Part shown: piece by piece, positions 1-6,280 of the stretch
Layout of the letters: each line of letters starts with the position of its first letter
Position numbering within the stretch: position 1 is the stretch's first letter
NCBI GenBank assembly: GCA_001802655.1
Contig: MGZO01000019.1
Span: 1-17,857, forward strand
Source of the DNA: Hydrogenophilales bacterium RIFOXYD1_FULL_62_11
GTDB lineage: Bacteria; Pseudomonadota; Gammaproteobacteria; Burkholderiales; Thiobacillaceae
Reading direction: 5' to 3'
DNA length: 17,857 nt
Notes under the pieces: model-generated
Database searches by the model: none
Seen by the model: only the letters and a program-made list of their open reading frames with translations
Told to the model about the DNA's origin: nothing
Position numbers and translations under genes: made by a program

Positions 1-1
1 C

Positions 2-1114
2 CTGCCGTGGAACCCGGAAGTAGTGTGGTACGCCAGCGACCTGTATCTGAAAGGCCAGCCGTTCGAGGCCTGCTCGCGCGGCATCCTGAAAAAGCAGTTG
101 AAAGCCGCAGCAGACCTCGGCCTGCGCTTCAACCTCGGCATCGAGACCGAGTTCTTCATCCTCAAGCAGAACGCCGACGGCAGCATCGTGCCGACCAGCG
201 AGGCCGACAATCTCGCCAAGCCCTGCTACGACGTGCGTGGCTTCCTCGACAACTACGGCCTGCTCGACGAGATCGTGCAAGCGATGGACGGCCTTGGCTG
301 GGACGTCTATTCCTTCGACCACGAAGACGCCAACGGCCAGTTCGAAACCGACTTCCAGTACGCCGACGGCCTTGCCATGGCCGACCGCTTCACCTTCTTC
401 CGCCTGATGCTCGGTGAAATCGCGAAGAAGCGCGGCTATTTCGCCACCTTCATGGCCAAGCCTTTCGCCGACCGCACCGGCAACGGCGCGCACTTCAACA
501 TGTCGATGGCGAGCCTGGAAACCGGCGAGAACCTGTTCGATTCAGAAGCCGACGCCAACGGGCTGAAACTGTCGAAGCTCGGCTACCAGTTCGTTGCCGG
601 CGTGCTGAAGCACGCGCACGCGATTTCGGCCGTCATCGCGCCGACGGTCAACAGCTACAAGCGTCTGGTGCGGCGCGGCAACATGTCCGGCTTCACCTGG
701 GCGCCGATCCACGTCTCCTTCGGCAGCAACAACCGCACCAACATGCTGCGCGTGCCGCTCGCCGGCGGCCGTGTCGAATGCCGCGCCGTCGACATGTCGT
801 GCAACCCGTATCTGGCCGCCGCGCTGATGTTGGCCGCCGGTCTCGAAGGCATCCGTGAAAATCTCGACCCCGGCAAGCCGCACGGCGAGAACATGTACCA
901 GCACAGCGAGGAGGAGTTGAAAGCGATGGGCGTGTCCCACCTGCCGCGTTCGCTGGAAGAGGCGATCGACGCTTTCGAGGCCGACCCGCTCACCAAAGAG
1001 GTGTTCGGCCCGCTGATGGCCGAGACCTTTGCGAAGTTCAAGCGCGACGAGTGGGAGTCCTACAACACGCATGTCTCGCAGTGGGAACTCGACCGTTACC
1101 TCAAGTTTTTCTGA
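2..1114 (+). CDS. glnT: Type III glutamine synthetase (GlnT family), 5'-truncated by the window edge
   Basis: The enzyme joins ammonia to glutamate using ATP. The reading frame is open to the left edge, so the GTG at 23 is not a real start. 370 residues are present, and perhaps 65-75 N-terminal ones are missing compared with the usual length of about 440. Visible glutamine synthetase signatures are the metal-binding GIETEFFIL segment, NGAHFNMSM, the NSYKRLV loop, and the C-terminal run RVPLAGGRVECRAVD followed by NPYLAAALMLAAG. The gene lies 12 bp before the UAAP1 gene on the same strand, so it is almost certainly cotranscribed with the carboxylase operon and would capture the ammonia that operon releases. 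Members of this branch are sometimes gamma-glutamylamide synthetases using amines, so the ammonia role is inferred from family and context. A Tyr codon at 896-898 lies where the adenylylated Tyr of type I enzymes falls. Confidence 0.9.
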   Translation: MPWNPEVVWYASDLYLKGQPFEACSRGILKKQLKAAADLGLRFNLGIETEFFILKQNADGSIVPTSEADNLAKPCYDVRGFLDNYGLLDEIVQAMDGLGWDVYSFDHEDANGQFETDFQYADGLAMADRFTFFRLMLGEIAKKRGYFATFMAKPFADRTGNGAHFNMSMASLETGENLFDSEADANGLKLSKLGYQFVAGVLKHAHAISAVIAPTVNSYKRLVRRGNMSGFTWAPIHVSFGSNNRTNMLRVPLAGGRVECRAVDMSCNPYLAAALMLAAGLEGIRENLDPGKPHGENMYQHSEEELKAMGVSHLPRSLEEAIDAFEADPLTKEVFGPLMAETFAKFKRDEWESYNTHVSQWELDRYLKFF

Positions 1115-1126
1115 GCAGGCATTCGT

Positions 1127-1864
1127 ATGGCACAGAATCTGAACCCCATCCCGCCCGAGCTGTTCCTGTGGGAGGAAGCGCTACCAGGCGGCTGCCACTG
1201 GTCGGGCGTGCTGCGGCGCGGCAACGCGCTGCGGCTCACCGATCTTTCCGGCCGCGCCAACGTCTCGGCACTGTTCTACAACGCCGAGGAAAAGCTTGAG
1301 CGCTACAACATGCCCGACACGCTGAAGGCGCAGCACACCGCGCACCTGACGACGGGGCATGCGCTCTACTCCGACATGGGCCACGTGCTGTGTTCAGTGA
1401 TCAACGACAGCTGCGGCTGGCACGACCCGCTGTGCGGCGTGAGCAACGCCGAGCTGGTGAAAGCGAAATACGGCGAAGCCACCTACCAGACCCACCGCAA
1501 CGCCATGCATCGCAACGGCCGCGACGGCCTCTTGGTTGAGCTCGGCAAGTGGGGTCTGGGCAAGCGCGACGTGGTGCCGAACGTCAATTTCTTCAGCAAG
1601 GTGGTGGCTGACGAGGCCGGCCGGCTGCAGTTCGACATGGCGAACTCGTATCCCGGCGCCACCATTGATCTACGCTTCGAGATGAACGTGCTGGTGGTGC
1701 TGTCCGCCGCGCTGCATCCACTCGATCCGCGCCCCGACTATGCGCCGGGCGACGTCATGCTGACCGCATGGAAGGCCGGCGCGCCGGGTGCCGACGACGT
1801 CTGCCGCAACGCCTGCGCGGAAAACCAGCGTGGCTTTTATCAAACCGAAATCCTTTATCGCTGA
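1127..1864 (+). CDS. Urea-amidolyase-associated protein UAAP1; putative carboxyguanidine deiminase subunit (DUF1989)
   Basis: This 245-aa protein of the DUF1989 family has the UAAP1 hallmarks LPGGCHWSGVLRRG, NVSALFYNAEEKLERYN, LKAQHTAHLTTGH, CGWHDPLCG, GKWGLGKRDVVPNVNFFSKV and LRFEMNVLVVLS. Older annotations call such proteins urea carboxylase-related aminomethyltransferases. Later biochemistry (recalled, not checked) showed that the UAAP pair forms a heteromeric deiminase turning carboxyguanidine into allophanate and ammonia, named CgdAB; I am not certain which letter belongs to this subunit. It lacks the Cys-rich C-terminal motif of its neighbour (CPQLNNPCNAYNPTP), having HPLDPRPDYAP there instead, so it may be the less catalytic partner. 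It ends in an extra CRNAC-containing tail of about 25 residues. The ATG at 1127 has a weak upstream GCAGG. The next gene starts 9 bp after its stop. Confidence 0.9.
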   Translation: MAQNLNPIPPELFLWEEALPGGCHWSGVLRRGNALRLTDLSGRANVSALFYNAEEKLERYNMPDTLKAQHTAHLTTGHALYSDMGHVLCSVINDSCGWHDPLCGVSNAELVKAKYGEATYQTHRNAMHRNGRDGLLVELGKWGLGKRDVVPNVNFFSKVVADEAGRLQFDMANSYPGATIDLRFEMNVLVVLSAALHPLDPRPDYAPGDVMLTAWKAGAPGADDVCRNACAENQRGFYQTEILYR

Positions 1865-1873
1865 GGTGAAATC

Positions 1874-2533
1874 ATGAGCAGCTTCAACCTCGTCGAAAGC
1901 CCCTTCGATCCCAAACAGGCTGTCGTCGATGCGGTCGTCGACGCCGGCGATCCCTGGATCCACGAAATCAAGAAGGGCCAGGTCTTCCGCATCCTCGACC
2001 TCGAAGGCAACCAGGCGGTCGACACCCTGTTCTTTAACGCGCGTGACCCCGAGGAGCGCTACAGCGCCGCCGACACCGTGCGCGCGCAGGGTGCGCTCTA
2101 CCTCACTGCCGGCACCCAGCTGATGTCGACCGAGGGCCGGGCGATGCTGACGATCACCGCCGACACCTGCGGTCGCCACGACACGCTGGGCGGGGCGTGT
2201 TCCTGTGAAAGCAACACTGTGCGCTATGCGCTCGACAAGCGGCCGATGCATTCCTGCCGCGACAGCTTTTTGCACGCGCTGGCGCACTATGACGGCGGCC
2301 TCACCAAGCGCGACATCACCAGCAACATCAATTTCTTCATGAACGTGCCGGTGACGCCCGCGGGGGGCCTCACCTTCGCCGACGGCGTGTCGGCGCCGGG
2401 AAAGTACGTCGAGATGCGCGCCGAGATGGACGTGCTGTGCCTGATCTCCAACTGTCCCCAGCTCAACAATCCGTGCAATGCCTACAACCCGACACCGGTG
2501 CGGGTGCTGATCTGGGACGCGCCTGAACAATAA
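1874..2533 (+). CDS. Urea-amidolyase-associated protein UAAP2; putative carboxyguanidine deiminase subunit (DUF1989)
   Basis: This 219-aa DUF1989 protein is paralogous to the gene before it: LEGNQAVDTLFFNA, ERYSAADTVRAQGALYLTAG, ADTCGRHDTLGGACSCES, TSNINFFMNVPVTP and MRAEMDVLCLISNCPQL all align with UAAP1 blocks. It keeps the full set of family Cys/His residues (CGRH, GGACSC, HSCRD, CPQLNNPC), which are plausible metal or catalytic ligands, so I infer it is the more canonical subunit. Its role in the pathway is deimination of carboxyguanidine to allophanate together with UAAP1. The ATG at 1874 is preceded by GAGGTG overlapping the UAAP1 stop codon, giving a strong ribosome binding site and probable translational coupling. 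The stop at 2531 is followed after 7 nt by the first hairpin of the riboswitch-like element. Confidence 0.9.
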   Translation: MSSFNLVESPFDPKQAVVDAVVDAGDPWIHEIKKGQVFRILDLEGNQAVDTLFFNARDPEERYSAADTVRAQGALYLTAGTQLMSTEGRAMLTITADTCGRHDTLGGACSCESNTVRYALDKRPMHSCRDSFLHALAHYDGGLTKRDITSNINFFMNVPVTPAGGLTFADGVSAPGKYVEMRAEMDVLCLISNCPQLNNPCNAYNPTPVRVLIWDAPEQ

Positions 2534-2540
2534 ATAACCA

Positions 2541-2590
2541 GCGGCGGGACGCCCCGCCGCGGAGATTGCACGCGGGACGACCCGCAAGGA
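2541..2590 (+). promoter_or_regulatory. Guanidine-II (mini-ykkC)-like riboswitch with ribosome binding site
   Basis: Two tandem perfect hairpins fill the gap before the carboxylase gene. Hairpin 1 (2541-2560) has stem GCGGCGGG/CCCGCCGC and tetraloop ACGC. Hairpin 2 (2572-2585) has stem GCGGG/CCCGC and tetraloop ACGA. They are separated by 11 nt, and the AAGGA ribosome binding site (2586-2590) abuts the second stem, 8 nt before the ATG at 2599. The guanidine-II class is defined by two small hairpins with ACGR loops that dimerise through their CG bases, usually next to a ribosome binding site they control. Loop 2 matches exactly; loop 1 keeps ACG but has C instead of R at position 4. The location inside a presumed guanidine operon strongly favours the call. 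The alternative is an ordinary processing or attenuation hairpin pair. Confidence 0.72.
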
Positions 2591-2598
2591 AGCCAAAC

Positions 2599-5500
2599 AT
2601 GTTCGACAAGGTTCTCATCGCCAACCGCGGCGCCATCGCCTGCCGCATCATCCGCACCCTGCGCACCATGGGGGTGAAGTCGGTCGCCGTCTATTCCGAG
2701 GCCGATCGTCATTCACTGCACGTGCGCCTCGCCGACGAAGCGGTCGAGATCGGTCCGGCGCCGGCGGCGCAGAGCTACCTGCGCGCCGACAAGATTCTTG
2801 AAGCGGCGAAAGCCACCGGCGCCCAGGCCATCCATCCCGGTTACGGCTTCCTGTCCGAGAACCCCGGCTTCGCCGAGGACTGCGCCGCCGCCGGCATCGC
2901 CTTCATCGGCCCCAGCCCGGATCAGATGCGCGCCTTCGGCCTCAAGCACACCGCACGCGATCTGGCCGAGCACAACAAGGTGCCGCTGCTGCCCGGTTCC
3001 GGCTTGTTGAGCGATGCTGGCCACGCGCAGGCCGAGGCCGCGCGTATCGGCTACCCGGTGATGCTGAAGAGCACCGCCGGCGGCGGCGGCATCGGCATGC
3101 GGCTGATCTGGAGCGCCGACGAACTGGTGGAAGCTTTCCAGTCGGTGGAGCGGCTGGCGCGCGCCAACTTCAAGGAAGCGGGCATTTTTCTCGAGAAATA
3201 CGTCGAGCACGCGCGCCACATCGAGGTGCAAATTTTCGGCGACGGCAAAGGTCACGTGGTTGCGCTGGGCGAGCGCGATTGTTCCGTTCAACGACGCAAC
3301 CAGAAGGTCATCGAGGAAACTCCGGCGCCCGGCCTCACCGATGCCCAGCGTTCGAACCTGCTCACCACCGCCGTGCGCCTCGGCGAAGCGGTGAGCTACC
3401 GTTCTGCCGGCACGGTCGAGTTCGTCTACGACACCTTGAGCGGCGAGTTCTACTTTCTCGAAGTGAACACGCGGCTGCAGGTCGAGCACGGTGTTACCGA
3501 GGAAGTCACCGGCGTCGACCTGGTCGAGTGGATGGTGCGCGAGGCTGTCGGCGAGCTCGATCTTGCCGGCTTCAAGGCCGAGCCGCAGGGCGCGTCGATG
3601 CAGGTACGGCTCTACGCCGAAGACCCAGGCAAGGACTTCCAGCCTGCCGCCGGCGTGCTGACCGAAGTCGTGTTCCCGGCGGATGCCCGTATCGAAACCT
3701 GGGTCGAGCGGGGCGCCGAGGTGCCGCCGTTCTACGACCCGATGGTGGCGAAGATCATCGTTAAGGGACGCGACCGCGCTGACGCCCTGGAAAAAATGCA
3801 GCAGGTGCTGGCGAACACCCGCGTTGCCGGAATCGAGACCAACCTCGGCTACCTTGCGCAGATCGTGCGCGACGCGGTGTTCATGGAAGGGCGCCAGACC
3901 ACGCGCTATCTCAACGCCTTCCACTACCGGCCCGCGACTATCGACGTCATCGAGCCCGGCGTGCAGAGCAGCATCCAGGACTGGCCGGGCCGCACCGGCT
4001 ACTGGGACGTCGGCGTGCCGCCGTCGGGGCCGATGGACGCGCTGGCGCTGCGCCTCGCCAACAAGCTGGCGGGCAACGAAGAGGGCACGGCCGGACTGGA
4101 ATTGACGGTGGCTGGACCCACGCTGCGCTTCAACTGCGACGCGCGGATCGCGCTGGCGGGCGCCGACATGGGCGCCGAGCTTGACGGCCAGCCGCTCGCC
4201 AACTGGGCCGCGCACACAGTGAAAGCCGGTTCGATCCTGAAACTCGGCGCGATCAAGGATGCTGGCTGTCGTACCTACCTCGCGGTGCGCGGCGGCTTCG
4301 ATGTGCCGGATTATCTCGGCAGCCAATCCACTTTCACCCTCGGCCAGTTCGGCGGCCACGCCGGGCGCACGCTGCGTGTCGGCGACGTGCTGCACATCCC
4401 GGCAGCGGAAGCCTCGAACATCGGCACCGCATTGCCCGCCGCGCTGGTCCCCGCCTACACCCACGCCTGGGAAATCGGCGTGCTCTATGGCCCGCACGGG
4501 GCGCCGGATTTCTTCACCGACGCCGACATCGAGATGTTCTTCGCCACCGACTGGGAAGTGCATTACAACTCCAGCCGCACCGGGGTCAGACTGATCGGCC
4601 CGCGTCCCGAGTGGGCGCGCAAGGACGGCGGCGAGGCCGGCCTGCATCCATCCAACATCCACGACAACGCCTACGCCATCGGTGCGGTCGACTTCACCGG
4701 CGACATGCCGGTAATCCTCGGTCCGGACGGCCCCAGCCTCGGCGGCTTCGTTTGCCCGGCGACCATCGTGCAGGCCGAGCTGTGGAAGATGGGCCAGCTG
4801 CGCCCCGGCGACACGGTGCGCTTCGTGCGCCTGAGCCAGGCGGAGGCGGAGCGGCTGGAGGCGGAACAGGATGTGGCGGTGGCCACGGTGTTACCCCCCT
4901 TTGAAAAAGGGGGGCAGGGGAGATTTAACAACGCGTCCCTTCCCGCAACGCCCGCAGGAATCCCCCCCAGCCCCCCTTTTGCAAAGGGAGGAGACAACGA
5001 ACTCGCCGAGCCGGTGTTGCATCGCATCCTCGCCAGCGACAACCCTGTCGAGGTGGTCTACCGCCGCGCCGGCGACAAATACCTGCTCATCGAATACGGC
5101 CCGCTGGTGCTCGACCTCAACCTGCGCTTCCGCGTGCATGCGCTGATGACGCATCTTCAGGCGATGGCCGTGCCGGGCATCCTCGATCTCACCCCCGGCA
5201 TCCGCTCGCTGCAGGTGCACTACGATTCGCGCGTGCTGCCGCTGAGCAAATTGATGGATCTGCTGCTGGCGGCCGAAAAGGCGCTGCCGGCGATCGAGGA
5301 CATGCAGGTGCCAACCCGCATCGTGCATATCCCGCTGTCGTGGGACGATGCCGCAACCAAACTCGCCATCGAGAAATACATGCAGTCGGTGCGCAAGGAC
5401 GCGCCCTGGTGCCCGAGCAACATCGAGTTCATCCGCCGCATCAACGGGCTGGATTCGATCGAGGACGTGAAGCGGATTGTTTTTGACGCCAGCTATCTGG

Positions 5501-6270
5501 TGATGGGCCTGGGCGATGTTTATCTGGGTGCGCCGGTGGCGACGCCGGTCGATCCGCGCCATCGCCTCGTCACCACCAAGTACAACCCCGCCCGCACCTG
5601 GACCCCGGAAAACGCCGTCGGCATCGGCGGCGCGTACATGTGCGTGTACGGCATGGAAGGCCCCGGCGGCTACCAGTTCGTCGGCCGCACGCTGCAGATG
5701 TGGAACCGCTGGCGGCAGACCGCCGACTTCACCGACGGCAAGCCGTGGCTGCTGCGCTTCTTCGATCAGGTGCGCTTCTTCCCGGTGAGCGAAGCCGAGC
5801 TGCTGAAAATCCGCGAGGATTTCCCGCTCGGCCGCTACCAGTTGAAAGTGGAAGAAACTACCTTCAGCCTGCGCGAATACAACCAGTTCCTCGCCGACAA
5901 CAGCGCGTCCATCACCGCCTTCAAGTCCCAGCAGCAAGCCTCGTTCGACGCCGAGCGCGAGCGCTGGCGCGCCAGCGGCCAGGCCGACTACGCCAGCGAT
6001 ATCACGGTGGCCGAAGCCGCGCCCGACAGCGTCCTTGAGCTGCCGGAAAACGGCCGCGCCCTCGCCAGCCACGTTGCCGGCAACGTGTGGAAGGTGGAAG
6101 TGGAGGCCGGCGCTGTCGTCAAACAGGGCGATCCGCTGGTCATCGTCGAATCGATGAAAATGGAATTCGCCGTGCTGGCGCCGTGCGACGGCCGGATACA
6201 TACAGTTTTCTGTCGCGAGGGCGGGCAGGTCAGCGCCGGGCAGGATCTGCTGGTGCTGGTGAGCGAGTGA
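2599..6270 (+). CDS. Biotin-dependent guanidine/urea carboxylase
   Basis: This 1223-aa protein carboxylates guanidine (or urea) with ATP and bicarbonate. The ATG at 2599 is chosen for the AAGGA 8 nt upstream; the TTG further upstream falls between the hairpins. Domains: biotin carboxylase, about 1-450, with the ATP-grasp Gly loop STAGGGGIGM at 158-167 and EVNTRLQVEH at 288-297; carboxyltransferase half of the KipA/AHS2 type, about 452-757; a linker at 765-799 encoded by a palindromic repeat; carboxyltransferase half of the KipI/AHS1 type, about 800-1060, with KYNPARTWTPEN at 994-1005; and a C-terminal biotin carrier domain with ESMKMEF, biotin acceptor Lys1187. Residue 698 (in GAVDFTGD) is Asp; fungal urea carboxylases are recalled to have Asn there, and Asp is linked to guanidine preference. 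Substrate choice therefore leans to guanidine, supported by the upstream hairpins and the UAAP genes. Confidence 0.92.
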   Translation: MFDKVLIANRGAIACRIIRTLRTMGVKSVAVYSEADRHSLHVRLADEAVEIGPAPAAQSYLRADKILEAAKATGAQAIHPGYGFLSENPGFAEDCAAAGIAFIGPSPDQMRAFGLKHTARDLAEHNKVPLLPGSGLLSDAGHAQAEAARIGYPVMLKSTAGGGGIGMRLIWSADELVEAFQSVERLARANFKEAGIFLEKYVEHARHIEVQIFGDGKGHVVALGERDCSVQRRNQKVIEETPAPGLTDAQRSNLLTTAVRLGEAVSYRSAGTVEFVYDTLSGEFYFLEVNTRLQVEHGVTEEVTGVDLVEWMVREAVGELDLAGFKAEPQGASMQVRLYAEDPGKDFQPAAGVLTEVVFPADARIETWVERGAEVPPFYDPMVAKIIVKGRDRADALEKMQQVLANTRVAGIETNLGYLAQIVRDAVFMEGRQTTRYLNAFHYRPATIDVIEPGVQSSIQDWPGRTGYWDVGVPPSGPMDALALRLANKLAGNEEGTAGLELTVAGPTLRFNCDARIALAGADMGAELDGQPLANWAAHTVKAGSILKLGAIKDAGCRTYLAVRGGFDVPDYLGSQSTFTLGQFGGHAGRTLRVGDVLHIPAAEASNIGTALPAALVPAYTHAWEIGVLYGPHGAPDFFTDADIEMFFATDWEVHYNSSRTGVRLIGPRPEWARKDGGEAGLHPSNIHDNAYAIGAVDFTGDMPVILGPDGPSLGGFVCPATIVQAELWKMGQLRPGDTVRFVRLSQAEAERLEAEQDVAVATVLPPFEKGGQGRFNNASLPATPAGIPPSPPFAKGGDNELAEPVLHRILASDNPVEVVYRRAGDKYLLIEYGPLVLDLNLRFRVHALMTHLQAMAVPGILDLTPGIRSLQVHYDSRVLPLSKLMDLLLAAEKALPAIEDMQVPTRIVHIPLSWDDAATKLAIEKYMQSVRKDAPWCPSNIEFIRRINGLDSIEDVKRIVFDASYLVMGLGDVYLGAPVATPVDPRHRLVTTKYNPARTWTPENAVGIGGAYMCVYGMEGPGGYQFVGRTLQMWNRWRQTADFTDGKPWLLRFFDQVRFFPVSEAELLKIREDFPLGRYQLKVEETTFSLREYNQFLADNSASITAFKSQQQASFDAERERWRASGQADYASDITVAEAAPDSVLELPENGRALASHVAGNVWKVEVEAGAVVKQGDPLVIVESMKMEFAVLAPCDGRIHTVFCREGGQVSAGQDLLVLVSE
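4891..4994. repeat. Palindromic repeat element inserted in frame in the carboxylase gene
   Basis: Two arms of about 36-37 nt (4891-4926 and 4958-4994) are imperfect inverted copies of each other around a 31-nt spacer. Each arm is itself a palindrome, with runs of C, then TTTG/AAAA, then runs of G (for example CCCCCCTTTGAAAAAGGGGG on the left). The composition is unlike the surrounding codons. Read in the gene frame it has no stop and encodes PPFEKGG and PPFAKGG on either side of a short Ala/Pro segment, at about residues 765-799. Being palindromic, the other strand also encodes PPFxKGG peptides. C-rich/G-rich palindromes of this type occur as dispersed intergenic repeats in many proteobacteria (general recollection). 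No other copy is visible in this window. Confidence 0.8.
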
Positions 6271-6280
6271 GGAATAGGCA

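Noticed and set aside
2541..2560. First GC hairpin read as an intrinsic terminator after UAAP2
   Set aside because: No T tract follows, and a second hairpin with a matching ACG loop abuts the ribosome binding site, which fits a riboswitch better.
2713..4662. Minus-strand open frame of 649 codons within the carboxylase gene
   Set aside because: Lies opposite a conserved biotin carboxylase and carboxyltransferase; His/Arg/Gly-rich translation typical of an antisense shadow.
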